Assembly: GCA_016871915.1 (NCBI GenBank)
Contig: VHBP01000001.1
Span: forward strand, 50,790-114,789
Direction: 5' to 3'
DNA: 64,000 nucleotides
Origin: Gemmatimonadota bacterium
GTDB lineage: Bacteria > Gemmatimonadota > Gemmatimonadetes > Gemmatimonadales > Gemmatimonadaceae
Within the stretch, counting starts at the first letter, position 1. The number at the start of each line of letters is the position of its first letter. Made by a program: the position numbers and the translations under genes. Positions 45,817 through 54,835 of the stretch are shown here, one piece after another. The notes beneath the pieces are model-generated. The model ran no database searches, was not told the DNA's origin, and was given only the letters and a program-made list of their open reading frames with translations.

Positions 45817-46619
45817 CGGCTCCGTTCCGCCGCCTTCACCTCGTCCCAGATCACGTCGAGCGCCTCGAGCCCCGCGGTGCGAACGTCGAGCCCGCGCGCC
45901 GTCGCGATCGTCTCCACCGCCTCGAATCGCCGCTGGAACTTCGTGTTCGCCCTGTCGAGCGCGAGCGCGGGATGTGTCCCCGCCTTCCGACAGAGATTCA
46001 CCACCGCGAAGAGCAGATCGCCGAGCTCCTCCTCGAGCGCGGCGTGGCGCGGATCGGCACTCGGCACGCCATGCGTGTCGAAGGTTGCGCCATCCTGCGC
46101 GATCTGCGCCTTCACCTCGTCCAACTCCTCCGCGACCTTCTGCAGCGGTCCCTCCACATCGGGCCAGTCGAAGCCCACGCCAGCGGCGCGCTCCTGCAGG
46201 CGATGCGCGCGGTGCAAGGCGGGGAGTCCGCTCGGGAGCCCCCCCGCCAACGACCGACGGTGCTTGGCCTTCATCTGCTCCCACGGCGTCCGCTCGGTCT
46301 CGGTCCCGTAGAGCCAGGGGTGCCGCGTCCGCATCTTGTGCACGAGCGAGCCCGCCACCTGCTCGGGGCCGAAGGCGCCCCGCTCCTCGGCGATCACGGC
46401 GTGGAAGAGTACCTGTAACAACACATCGCCAAGCTCCCCACACATCGCCGCGTCGTCCCCGTCTCGGAGGGCGTCGTCCAGCTCATGCATCTCCTCGTTG
46501 AGGTAGGGGCGGAGGGAGGCGTGGGTCTGGGCGCGATCCCAGGCATCGCGGGCGCGTAGGTCGCGCATGATCGCGAGGGCATCGTCGAGCGAAGCGCGGG
46601 GGCGGCGGTCGTCTTGCAT
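45813..46619 (-). CDS. mazG: Nucleoside triphosphate pyrophosphohydrolase MazG
   Basis: House-cleaning enzyme hydrolysing (d)NTPs to monophosphates and pyrophosphate. 268 residues with two MazG modules; the first carries the metal-binding EEMHELDDAL and ELGDVLLQVLFH (EExxE and ExxD pattern), the second EELDEVKAQI and EELGDLLFAVVNL. The only conserved-looking leftward gene between 6.7 and 54.8 kb. Divergent from alr with a 34-nt gap that must hold both promoters. Confidence 0.94.
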   Translation of the reverse strand: MQDDRRPRASLDDALAIMRDLRARDAWDRAQTHASLRPYLNEEMHELDDALRDGDDAAMCGELGDVLLQVLFHAVIAEERGAFGPEQVAGSLVHKMRTRHPWLYGTETERTPWEQMKAKHRRSLAGGLPSGLPALHRAHRLQERAAGVGFDWPDVEGPLQKVAEELDEVKAQIAQDGATFDTHGVPSADPRHAALEEELGDLLFAVVNLCRKAGTHPALALDRANTKFQRRFEAVETIATARGLDVRTAGLEALDVIWDEVKAAERSR

Positions 46620-46636
46620 GGCTCAGAGGGGGCCGG

Positions 46637-46642
46637 TAGTCT
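46637..46642 (+). promoter_or_regulatory. -10-like TAGTCT before alr
   Basis: TAGTCT lies 11 nt before the alr ATG in the 34-nt mazG-alr gap. Weak, motif only. Confidence 0.3.
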
Positions 46643-46653
46643 TGCAGATTCTC

Positions 46654-47787
46654 ATGTCACGGGAATCTAGCCTTCCACTGAGTGAGGCACCGCCGCTCAC
46701 CGCGGAGGCGGTGGCTCCGCTGCGCGCCTGGATCGAGGTCGACCTCGACGCGGTCCGTCGCAACGCCGAGCGCGTCGCGGCGCACACTGGGCTCCCCATG
46801 ATCCCGATGGTGAAGGGCGATGCCTACGCGCTGGGTGTGCTCCCGATCGTCCGGGTCCTCGAGCCCCTCGCGCCACACGCCTATGGCGTCTCGGTCCCTG
46901 CGGAGGGGGAGGAGCTGCGCGTGGCGGGCATCTCGCGGAAGATCATCCTCTACACCCCGTGCCTCCCGCACGAGCTCGCCCGCGCACGCGCCGCCGGGCT
47001 CACGCCGTCGCTCTCGAGCGCCGAGCAGATCATGGCGTGGGCGGGGCTCGGGGGCGGGGCCTGGCATCTGGTGATCGACACGGGGATGCACCGCGAAGGG
47101 ATCGCCTGGGATGCGGTCGATACGCTCCGCGCCGTCCTTACGGCTCACCCCCCGGCTGGCGTCTACACGCACTTCCATTCGGCGGATGCTGATGCCGAAT
47201 CGATCGCGCAGCAGGAGTCGCGATTCGCGCAGGCGGTCGCCGCGCTCCCGTCGCGACCCGCGTTGGTGTACGCCGACAACAGCCCGGCGATGGCGCGCCG
47301 TGCCACCTCACCGTTTGGTGCGACGCGCCCAGGTGCCTTCCTCTATGGCCTCTCCGGCGGCCCTCATGCGGTGATCCATCCCGATTCGGTGGTCCATGTG
47401 CGCGCGCGCATCCTCGAGCTCCGGTGGATCGAGGCCGGGGAGACGGTGAGCTATGGGGCGACCTGGCGTGCACCGCGCCGCATCCGCGTCGCGACCGTCG
47501 CGATCGGGCACGCCGATGGGTGGCGTCGCGCCCTCTCCAACTGGTCGGATGGACTCCTCCATGGGCGCCGCGTGCCGATGATCGGCAACGTCACCATGGA
47601 TATGACGATGGCCGATGTGACGGAGGTCGAGGCCACGGTTGGTGATGTGGTCACCGTGATCGGGACCGACGGCACCGAGACGTTGACCCTCGATGGGGTC
47701 GCGACGCGTGCGGGGCTCTCGCCCTACGAACTGCTCAACGGGCTCCGCTCACGGCTCCCGCATCGCTACCGAGGAGGAGAGGCATGA
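46654..47787 (+). CDS. alr: Alanine racemase
   Basis: PLP enzyme making D-alanine for peptidoglycan. 377 residues from the ATG at 46654, chosen because upstream codons overlap the divergent mazG start. The PLP lysine is in PMVKGDAYALG (Lys54), where most enzymes read VKANAYGHG. The catalytic tyrosine lies in VSYGATW (Tyr267). IGHADGWRR and GNVTMDMTM replace the usual IGYADGYPR and GRVCMDQ. Divergent but with both catalytic residues. Overlaps deoB by 4 nt. Confidence 0.88.
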   Translation: MSRESSLPLSEAPPLTAEAVAPLRAWIEVDLDAVRRNAERVAAHTGLPMIPMVKGDAYALGVLPIVRVLEPLAPHAYGVSVPAEGEELRVAGISRKIILYTPCLPHELARARAAGLTPSLSSAEQIMAWAGLGGGAWHLVIDTGMHREGIAWDAVDTLRAVLTAHPPAGVYTHFHSADADAESIAQQESRFAQAVAALPSRPALVYADNSPAMARRATSPFGATRPGAFLYGLSGGPHAVIHPDSVVHVRARILELRWIEAGETVSYGATWRAPRRIRVATVAIGHADGWRRALSNWSDGLLHGRRVPMIGNVTMDMTMADVTEVEATVGDVVTVIGTDGTETLTLDGVATRAGLSPYELLNGLRSRLPHRYRGGEA

Positions 47788-48947
47788 GACGGGCGCTCAT
47801 CCTCGTCCTCGATGGCGTGGGGATCGGCGAGGCGCCGGACGCCGCGGTCTACGGCGACGTCGGCTCCAACACGCTGGGGAACCTCGCGCGCGCCGTCGGC
47901 GGCCTGCGGGTCCCGCAACTCGAGCGACTCGGGCTCGGCCGCATCGCCCCGCTCGATGGCGTCGCGCCGGTGCCACAACCCACAGCGGCCTTCGGCCTGA
48001 TGGAGCCCCGCTCCTCGGGGAAGGACAGCACCACGGGCCACTGGGAGCTCGCCGGGGTCCATCTCGCCAAACCCTTCCCGACCTACCCGCACGGCTTTCC
48101 CCCTGAGCTGGTCACCGAATTCGCGGCGCGCACCGGGCGTGGGGTGCTCGGCAATGTGGTCGGCAGTGGGACGGCGATCCTCGCCGACTACGGCGAGCGC
48201 CACCAGGAGACGGGGGAATGGATCCTCTACACCTCCGCCGATTCGGTCTTCCAGATCGCGGCGCACGAAGAGACGGTGCCCCTCGCCGAACTCTATGCCG
48301 CGTGTGAGACGGCGCGTGCGATGCTCGTCCCCCCGCACGGCATCTCCCGCGTGATCGCGCGGCCCTTCGTGGGGAGTCCGGGGGCGTACACCCGCACGGC
48401 GAACCGGCGCGACTACGCGATCGCCGCCCCGTCGGAGACCCTCCTGGACGCGCTCGCGGCGGCCGGGATCCCGCGGGTCGGGGTGGGGAAGGTGGACGAC
48501 CTCTTCGCGCGGCGAGGGCTGGAGGGGGGCCACACGAAGGACAACGCCGAGGGGATCGCGAGGCTCCTCGATTGGCTCCGCACCGGTCCCGATGGGCTCT
48601 GCTTCGCCAACCTTGTAGATTTCGACCAGTTGTACGGGCACCGGAACGACGTTCCGGGGTTCGATCAGGCGGTGCGGGCGTTCGACGCCGCGCTCCCTGA
48701 ACTCATCGCCGCCCTCCGCGAGGACGACCTGCTCTTCATCACGGCCGACCATGGTAACGACCCGACGACCCCGTCCACCGATCACGCCCGCGAGTGCGTG
48801 CCGGTCCTGGTCGTCGGTCCTCGGGTGACCCCGGTCGACCTCGGGCGGCGGTCCACCTTCTCCGACCTCGGCGCGACCGTGGCGGAGTGGCTGGGGATCC
48901 CGTTCCGTGGGCGCGGGACCTCGTTCCTTGCGCAGGTGGTGCGGTGA
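47784..48947 (+). CDS. deoB: Phosphopentomutase
   Basis: Interconverts (deoxy)ribose 1-phosphate and 5-phosphate, feeding deoC. 387 residues of the alkaline phosphatase superfamily. Metal-site motifs: LDGVGIGEAPDA, GKDSTTGHWELAG (the acceptor Thr region), NLVDFDQLYGHRNDV and ITADHGNDPT. Overlaps alr and cdd by 4 nt each. Confidence 0.95.
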   Translation: MRRALILVLDGVGIGEAPDAAVYGDVGSNTLGNLARAVGGLRVPQLERLGLGRIAPLDGVAPVPQPTAAFGLMEPRSSGKDSTTGHWELAGVHLAKPFPTYPHGFPPELVTEFAARTGRGVLGNVVGSGTAILADYGERHQETGEWILYTSADSVFQIAAHEETVPLAELYAACETARAMLVPPHGISRVIARPFVGSPGAYTRTANRRDYAIAAPSETLLDALAAAGIPRVGVGKVDDLFARRGLEGGHTKDNAEGIARLLDWLRTGPDGLCFANLVDFDQLYGHRNDVPGFDQAVRAFDAALPELIAALREDDLLFITADHGNDPTTPSTDHARECVPVLVVGPRVTPVDLGRRSTFSDLGATVAEWLGIPFRGRGTSFLAQVVR

Positions 48948-49360
48948 GCCTCGACCCCGTCGCGCCCTTCCTCGGGGCGCTCCATGCGGCCGCCCTGGAG
49001 GCGATGCGCAATGCGTATGCGCCCTATTCCAAGTTCCATGTCGGAGCGGCGTTGCTCACCGAGGACGGGAAGGTGATCGCCGGGTGCAACGTCGAGAATG
49101 CGTCGTACCCTGCGGGGACCTGTGCCGAGCGGGCCGCGATCGGCGCCGCCGTCGCGGCGGGCCACCAGCGCTTCCGCGCCGTGCTCATCAGCACCGAGGC
49201 CGACACCCCGACGCCCCCCTGCGGCGTCTGCCGTCAGGTGCTCGCCGAGTTCGGTACCGACCTCGCCGTCATCGCCCGCACCACCAACGGGGGCGAGGCG
49301 CGGTGGGTGCTCGCCGACCTCCTGCCTGACCCCTTCACGCCCGCTTCCTTCCGCCATTGA
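48944..49360 (+). CDS. cdd: Cytidine deaminase
   Basis: Deaminates cytidine and deoxycytidine to (deoxy)uridine. 138 residues from the GTG overlapping deoB, the size of the tetrameric class. Zinc and proton-shuttle motifs TCAERAAI and PCGVCRQ are intact, as is YAPYSKFHVGAAL. With deoC and deoB it forms a nucleoside salvage group. Confidence 0.95.
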   Translation: MSLDPVAPFLGALHAAALEAMRNAYAPYSKFHVGAALLTEDGKVIAGCNVENASYPAGTCAERAAIGAAVAAGHQRFRAVLISTEADTPTPPCGVCRQVLAEFGTDLAVIARTTNGGEARWVLADLLPDPFTPASFRH

Positions 49361-50646
49361 TGCGTTCCTTCCGACGCGCGACCATCGTCGCGGCGCTGGT
49401 CGCGGCTGCAACCCTCGGTGCCTGCACCGAGGAGCTCCGGACCTCCTCGACCTGTCCTGGGCTCTGCCCGGGCCAGCAGGTGCCGATCCTCGACACGGTG
49501 ATCGATCCTGCGGTGGTGCTCGATACCACGCTCCAGCCTTTCCCGGTGCTCGGGGGGGAATCCTCGCTCCTGCTCGCGGCACGCGGGGACACCCTGGACG
49601 TGCGGGCCGTCGTCCGCTTCGACACCCTGCCGCGCAAGTACTCGCCGATCAACGACACCCTCACGGCGATCTCGCTCGTGGATTCCGCGACGCTCGCCGT
49701 GCAGCTCAAGCGGACCGGCGCGTCGATCCCGGCGACGATGTTCCTCGACGCCTACGATGTGACCGACACAGTGGCGGCGGATTCGGCGCCGCTCACCTTG
49801 TTGCCCTACTTCACCCCGGCGCGACGCCTGGGGTCGATCCAGATCGACAGCACCGGGTTCCGAGACTCGATCGCGGTGAAGATCCCGCTCGACACCGCGC
49901 TGCTGCGGTCGATCGTGACGGACACCCTGCGGCTCCTGCGCATCGGATTGCAGCTCCGCGCCGTCGGCTCGGCGGAGGTCACCGTCACCGGGAGCACCGG
50001 GGGATCGGCGGCGCCGACGCTTCGGTATCGCGCGTCGGCCGATACCGCGGTGACGGCGCTCTCCGCGCGCCCCTTCTCCAAGACGCCGGTCACCCCGATC
50101 GGACTCGCCGGTGAGTTGCAGGATTATCTCATCGTCGTGCGCGCCCCCTACGCGACGGCGGCGCAGCGGTTCGTCGTCGGCGGGATCCCGGGGCATCGCA
50201 GCTATCTGCGCTTCGACCTCCCCAGTTGGATGACGGATTCGGTGGCGGTGCTCACCGCCAAGCTCGAGCTCACGCAGGAGCCGATCCGTGGCATCGATCC
50301 CACGCGCACCTTCGTCGTGCGGGCGCATGTCGGGCTCGGGGCGTGGGAACTCACCGATCTCAACCGGGCCGCGCGCCTCCTTGCCCCTCTCGGCACCTTC
50401 ATCACCGACTCGCTCGTCCTCGCGCCCGGGGATTCCGGCATCAAGCGGCTCGAGATGAACGGGGTGGTCCGGCAGTGGCGGACTGTCAATGGCCGTCGCG
50501 CGGTGCCGAGCGTCCTCATCCTCCGGCCTGAGATCGAGGGCGTCTCCGGGCTGGCCGCGCGCTTCTACGGGACCGACGCCGCACCGGCGCTGCGGCCGCG
50601 CCTTCGCGTCAGTTACGTCCCTGCCATCCGGTACGGTCAGCCATGA
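49360..50646 (+). CDS. Lipoprotein of unknown function
   Basis: 428 residues from the ATG on the last base of the cdd stop. A signal peptide ends in the lipobox TLGAC (Cys22), so the protein should be lipidated by the Lsp pathway. The rest is beta-rich with many Thr, Ser and Asp; SYLRFDLPSWM and the following strand-like stretch loosely resemble DNRLRE-type or carbohydrate-binding modules. Overlaps the outer-membrane protein gene by 4 nt, so the two are likely made together. Confidence 0.75.
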   Translation: MRSFRRATIVAALVAAATLGACTEELRTSSTCPGLCPGQQVPILDTVIDPAVVLDTTLQPFPVLGGESSLLLAARGDTLDVRAVVRFDTLPRKYSPINDTLTAISLVDSATLAVQLKRTGASIPATMFLDAYDVTDTVAADSAPLTLLPYFTPARRLGSIQIDSTGFRDSIAVKIPLDTALLRSIVTDTLRLLRIGLQLRAVGSAEVTVTGSTGGSAAPTLRYRASADTAVTALSARPFSKTPVTPIGLAGELQDYLIVVRAPYATAAQRFVVGGIPGHRSYLRFDLPSWMTDSVAVLTAKLELTQEPIRGIDPTRTFVVRAHVGLGAWELTDLNRAARLLAPLGTFITDSLVLAPGDSGIKRLEMNGVVRQWRTVNGRRAVPSVLILRPEIEGVSGLAARFYGTDAAPALRPRLRVSYVPAIRYGQP

Positions 50647-51770
50647 TCCACCACCTCGTTCGACCGGGTTTCCTCGTCGCGGTCCTCGCCCTCACTGCCC
50701 AGGCGCAGGGGAGTGTGGCGACTCAGGGCTACGGCTATCCCACCGGGCAGCTGAGCGCGGCGGCCAACGGGGGCGGTGGGGCGGCGGCGGAGATCGATGC
50801 CGCGAGCGCCGTGAACCCGGCCGCCCTCGCAGCCGGTGCGCGGTACAGCGTCTACATGCAGTTCGAGCCGGAGTACCGGTCCACGCGGTTGGGTGGCGCC
50901 GAGGAGCCGGTGCGTGTGATGCGATTCCCCGGCTTCGCGCTCTCGGGGGGCTGGGGCAAGTTCGCGGCGGGCGTCTCCTTCACGACCCTCCTCGATCGCA
51001 CCTGGTTGAATCAGTACGCGGACACGCAGTCGGTCGGTGGGATCGCCACCCCGTCAACGGTGATCGCGAGCAGCGACGGCGGGATCACCGATGCGCGGTT
51101 CGCGGTCGCCTATGCGGTGCGTCCACGTCTGCAGGTCGGGCTCGCCGTCCATGCGGTCTCGGGACAGAATCGGATCGACTTCGGTCGCACGTTCAGTGAC
51201 AGCTCGGGGCTGGGGTCGGCGGAGCAGTCCTCGACGCTCAACTTCGGCGGGCGCGGGCTCTCGCTCGGGGTGATCGGCATGCCGATCAAGGACCTCGTGA
51301 TCGGCGCCTCGCTGCGGACCAGCGGCCCGCTCTCGGTCCGGCAGGACGGACAGTTTCTGGCCTCGGCTGACGTGCCGAGCCGCATGGGGATCGGTGCCTC
51401 CTGGATCGGGATCCCGAATACCACGCTTTCCGCGCGGTTCGATAAGACGCGCTGGACGCGCATGGCCGCGCTTGGCTCGACGCGGATGTCGACCTTTGAT
51501 GCGACCGATGTTGGCGCGGGGCTCGAGGTGGTCGGTCCGCGGATCGCCGGCGGGTCGACGGCCCTTCGTGTGGGAATCCGCGATCGTGGGCTGCCCTTCG
51601 GCGTCGACGGGAAGGCGGTGGGGGAGCGGACCACCTCCGGTGGACTCAGCGTGCCGCTCGGACGGAGCCGCGGCCAGATCGATCTCGGGCTCCAGCGCGC
51701 CACGCGCACCTCGTCGGTGGCGACCGAGAAGGCCTGGCTCCTCTCCCTCGGGTTCGGCATCCGCCCGTAG
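50643..51770 (+). CDS. Outer-membrane beta-barrel protein, FadL/PorV-like
   Basis: 375 residues with a signal peptide ending near AQAQG. After it comes ANGGGGAAAEIDAASAVNPA, the start typical of UPF0164/PorV and FadL-like barrels. The remainder alternates in amphipathic strands, and the C-terminus LSLGFGIRP lacks the classic terminal Phe. Overlaps the lipoprotein gene by 4 nt. Possible transport or assembly partner of that lipoprotein. Confidence 0.72.
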   Translation: MIHHLVRPGFLVAVLALTAQAQGSVATQGYGYPTGQLSAAANGGGGAAAEIDAASAVNPAALAAGARYSVYMQFEPEYRSTRLGGAEEPVRVMRFPGFALSGGWGKFAAGVSFTTLLDRTWLNQYADTQSVGGIATPSTVIASSDGGITDARFAVAYAVRPRLQVGLAVHAVSGQNRIDFGRTFSDSSGLGSAEQSSTLNFGGRGLSLGVIGMPIKDLVIGASLRTSGPLSVRQDGQFLASADVPSRMGIGASWIGIPNTTLSARFDKTRWTRMAALGSTRMSTFDATDVGAGLEVVGPRIAGGSTALRVGIRDRGLPFGVDGKAVGERTTSGGLSVPLGRSRGQIDLGLQRATRTSSVATEKAWLLSLGFGIRP

Positions 51771-51779
51771 GCCCGTCGG

Positions 51780-52967
51780 ATGACCATCGCGGGGGCTGCG
51801 ACCGGTGCGCTCGTGCTGGTCGCCGATGATGTGGAGGCGAATGTCGAGCTCCTGCGCGATCAGCTGACCGCCCTAGGCTATCGCGTCATCGATGCCGCGG
51901 ATGGGCCGTCGGCCCTCGCCCGCGCGATCGCCGAGGCACCGGACCTCTGCTTGCTCGATGTGTCGATGCCGGCGGGCGATCTCGGGGTCGATCCCCGCGA
52001 TACAGGGTATGAGGTCTGTCGGCGGCTCAAGCAGGATCCGCGCACGGTACGCATCCCCGTCATCTTCGTCACCGCACAGAACGATCCCTCAGCCCGGGTG
52101 AAGGCCATCGAGGCCGGCGGCGACGACTTCCTGCTCAAGCCGCACGACCGTCATGTGCTCGGTGCGCGAGTGCGGAGCTTGCTGCAACTCAAGCGCGCGA
52201 CCGATGCCCTCGCGGAGAGTTTGGAGCGGTTGCAGGGGGAGCAGCGGACGCGCGAGGACCTCGTGCGGATGGTGGTGCACGACCTCAAGACCCCGCTCAC
52301 CGCGATCCTCGCGACCCTCGAGATGCTCCGCGACGGGGACTACGGCGCGATCGATGAGCGTCCGCGGCGCGCCCTCTCAGATGTGGAGGGGCAGGCAGAG
52401 GATCTCCTGGGGCTGATCCAGGACCTCCTCGATGTCTCGAAGGTGGAGGAGCAGTCGCTCCTGCTGCAGCCCGAGCCGATCGCGCCGGCCGCGCTCTTCG
52501 CCGAGCTCTGCTTCGATTGGGCCGCACGGTTCCAGCAGGCGCAGACGACGACGCGCATCGAGGTGGCGGAGGACGCCCCCGTCTTCGCGGCCGACAAGAC
52601 GCTGCTCAAGCGCGTGCTCGCGAATCTCGTGCAGAACGCGATCACCCATGCGTCGGTGCCAGTGACCCTCACCTTCCGCGCGCAGCGCGACGGGGAGGGG
52701 ATCCAGTTGAGCGTGCAAGACGATGGTCCCGGGATCCCAGAGGCGAACCGCGAGCGGATCTTCCAGAAGTTCGCCCAGCTCCGCGACGCCGGCGCTCCCA
52801 AGGTGCGGAGCTCGGGGCTCGGGCTCGCCTTCTGTCGCGTGGCGGTCGAATCCCATGGCGGACGCATCTGGGTGGAGAGCACCGTGGGGGAGGGGAGTAC
52901 CTTTCATCTCGTCCTGCCGACCCGTCCCTCCCTCGCCACCGTCCCGCTTCGCCCTGCCGCCTCGTGA
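51780..52967 (+). CDS. Hybrid response regulator-histidine kinase (REC-HisKA-HATPase)
   Basis: 395 residues, no membrane helix. N-terminal receiver with the acidic pair VADD, the phospho-acceptor in LLDVSMP (Asp60) and Lys near 119 in LLKPHD. Between MP and GYEVC there are about ten extra residues (AGDLGVDPRDT). A short coiled coil leads to HisKA with His167 in MVVHDLKTPL, then an ATPase domain with NLVQNAITHA, DDGPGIP and SSGLGLAFCR. Probably a cytosolic phosphorelay component; no separate output regulator is adjacent. Confidence 0.9.
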   Translation: MTIAGAATGALVLVADDVEANVELLRDQLTALGYRVIDAADGPSALARAIAEAPDLCLLDVSMPAGDLGVDPRDTGYEVCRRLKQDPRTVRIPVIFVTAQNDPSARVKAIEAGGDDFLLKPHDRHVLGARVRSLLQLKRATDALAESLERLQGEQRTREDLVRMVVHDLKTPLTAILATLEMLRDGDYGAIDERPRRALSDVEGQAEDLLGLIQDLLDVSKVEEQSLLLQPEPIAPAALFAELCFDWAARFQQAQTTTRIEVAEDAPVFAADKTLLKRVLANLVQNAITHASVPVTLTFRAQRDGEGIQLSVQDDGPGIPEANRERIFQKFAQLRDAGAPKVRSSGLGLAFCRVAVESHGGRIWVESTVGEGSTFHLVLPTRPSLATVPLRPAAS

Positions 52968-54292
52968 CCCGCACCGTCTACATCGAGACATATGGGTGCC
53001 AAATGAACGTCAGCGATTCCGAGCTGATGTATGGCACCCTGCAGACCTCGGGCTACACGCCGGTCGCACACCCCGAGGGCGCGGACGTTGTGTTGGTCAA
53101 CACCTGCGCGATCCGCGAGAACGCGGAACAGCGGGTGATCGGACGGCTGGGCGAGCTCCGCCGTGACCTAAAGCCCGGGGCGGTGCTCGGGGTCACCGGG
53201 TGTATGGCGCAGCGTCTCGGCCCGCGTCTTCTCGAGACCGATACGCGCGTTCAGCTCGTGGTGGGCCCCGATGCCTATCGGATGCTCCCTCAGCTGATCG
53301 AGGGCGCGCGCGGTGGGGAGCGGACGACCGCCACCGACTTCGATCTCGAGGAGCACTACGAGGATGTGGTCGCGCGGCGCTTCGAGGGGGTGAAGGCGTG
53401 GATCCCGGTCCAGCGGGGCTGCGACTATAAGTGCACCTACTGCATCGTCCCCTCGACGCGAGGTCCCGAGCGAAGCCGCCAGCTCGCCGAGGTGGTACGT
53501 GAGACGCAGTCGGTCGTCGCGCAGGGGCTCACCGAGGTGATCCTCCTCGGGCAGACGGTGAACTCGTATCACGATGGAACGCATGACTTCGCCGACCTCC
53601 TCCGGGCGGTCGGTGCGGTCGATGGGATCCGACGCGTGCGCTACACCAGTCCGCATCCCAACGATTTCTCGGATCGCGTGATCGCGGCGATGGCGGAGAC
53701 GCCGACCGTCTGCGAACATGTGCATCTCCCGATGCAGAGCGGCTCGACGAGCATGCTAAAGCGCATGCTGCGTCGCTATTCGCGAGAGGAGTACCTTGAC
53801 TGCGTAGCCCGCCTGCGCGCGGCGATGCCTGGGCTCGGCCTCACTACCGACATCATCGTCGGCTTCCCCGGAGAGAGCGATGAGGAGTTCGCTGACACCC
53901 TCTCCCTCGTGCGCGAGGTGCGATTCGACGACGCCTTCACCTTCAAGTTCTCGATGCGAGAAGGGACGCCGGCGACCCGGATGCCGGCCGAGTGGACGAT
54001 CCCCAACGCAGTGATCGATGCACGCTACGATGCTCTGCTCGCGACGGTGCGCGGGATCTCACGCGAGCGGAACCTCGGTCGGCTCGGGGAGCGGATGGAG
54101 GTCCTCGTTGAGAAGGAGGCACGGAAGGGCGAGCTCCTGCAGTGCCGCTCGCGGGACTACAAGACGGTGCTCGTGCAGGGGCCGACGGAGTGGATTGGGG
54201 GCTATCTCATGGTGGAACTGAGCGGGACCACCGGGGCGACCTTCACTGGGACTTTGGTGCAGGAGCGCCAGCCGCTGCCCATGGTGGGGTGA
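52964..54292 (+). CDS. miaB: tRNA-2-methylthio-N6-dimethylallyladenosine synthase
   Basis: Radical SAM methylthiotransferase acting at A37 of tRNAs. 442 residues from the GTG overlapping the kinase stop. The N-terminal UPF0004 cluster cysteines are in YGCQMN, NTCAI and GCMAQ; the radical SAM cluster is CDYKCTYC. A TRAM domain fills the C-terminus. MiaB rather than RimO or MtaB from the GCQMNVSDSE start. Confidence 0.95.
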   Translation: MTRTVYIETYGCQMNVSDSELMYGTLQTSGYTPVAHPEGADVVLVNTCAIRENAEQRVIGRLGELRRDLKPGAVLGVTGCMAQRLGPRLLETDTRVQLVVGPDAYRMLPQLIEGARGGERTTATDFDLEEHYEDVVARRFEGVKAWIPVQRGCDYKCTYCIVPSTRGPERSRQLAEVVRETQSVVAQGLTEVILLGQTVNSYHDGTHDFADLLRAVGAVDGIRRVRYTSPHPNDFSDRVIAAMAETPTVCEHVHLPMQSGSTSMLKRMLRRYSREEYLDCVARLRAAMPGLGLTTDIIVGFPGESDEEFADTLSLVREVRFDDAFTFKFSMREGTPATRMPAEWTIPNAVIDARYDALLATVRGISRERNLGRLGERMEVLVEKEARKGELLQCRSRDYKTVLVQGPTEWIGGYLMVELSGTTGATFTGTLVQERQPLPMVG

Positions 54293-54301
54293 TCCTCTGC
54301 A

Positions 54302-54323
54302 GCGTGCAACGGAGCTTGCACGC
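54302..54323. repeat. 8-bp inverted repeat after miaB
   Basis: GCGTGCAA (54302-54309) and TTGCACGC (54316-54323) are exact complements around 6 nt, starting 10 nt after the miaB stop. No T-run follows, so it is a weak terminator at best; an operator ahead of the former comEC is an alternative. Confidence 0.5.
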
Positions 54324-54370
54324 GATGGTTTGGCGAGGCGATGAAGATGTGACGGTGTCCCTTCTGAGGG

Positions 54371-54689
54371 ATGCCCCACATTCTCCCCGCCGCCATCGCC
54401 CTCGCCGCTGGAGTACGGCTCGGCCTACAGGGCGCCCCCCCTCCTCCCAACCGCACTCGCCGCCAACGCGGTGGTGCGCTGGGCCGCTCTCACCGACCGC
54501 GGTGCAGTCCTGCTCACGCTAGGCGCGATCCTCGTCACCGCGCAGGATCAGGGGACGAGGCTCCTTACGGCCGGCACTGCCGCTTCGCAACCTGTCGGGA
54601 TTGGTACTCCGAAGGCGGCCCCTGGCGCGGTCTTGGCTGGGTGTGTACTGATCGCGATCTCGCTAAAGCCAAAAATGGAATGTCAGTAG
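54371..54689 (+). pseudogene. comEC: comEC remnant, N-terminal fragment, frameshifted
   Basis: From the ATG at 54371 one frame gives a hydrophobic start, MPHILPAAIALAAGVRLGL. A frameshift near 54425 is needed to continue into PTALAANAVVRWAALTDRGA and a further hydrophobic stretch ending at a TAG (54687-54689). This matches the first membrane helices of a ComEC channel. The matching C-terminal piece lies at 56190-56520. The call depends on that second fragment; alone this one would be an unassigned hydrophobic stretch. Confidence 0.5.
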
Positions 54690-54835
54690 GCTGTCGTGAC
54701 GGCTACGGTCGACGGCTGGAAAGGCCCTTCTTAATCGATGGCGGGCTTTGTCCCAGTCGACCAGCATCATTTGCTGGACCCCGACGGCACACAGCGACAG
54801 CTAACGAAGAGCGGGTTGAGGGTGGAGTGGAGTGC

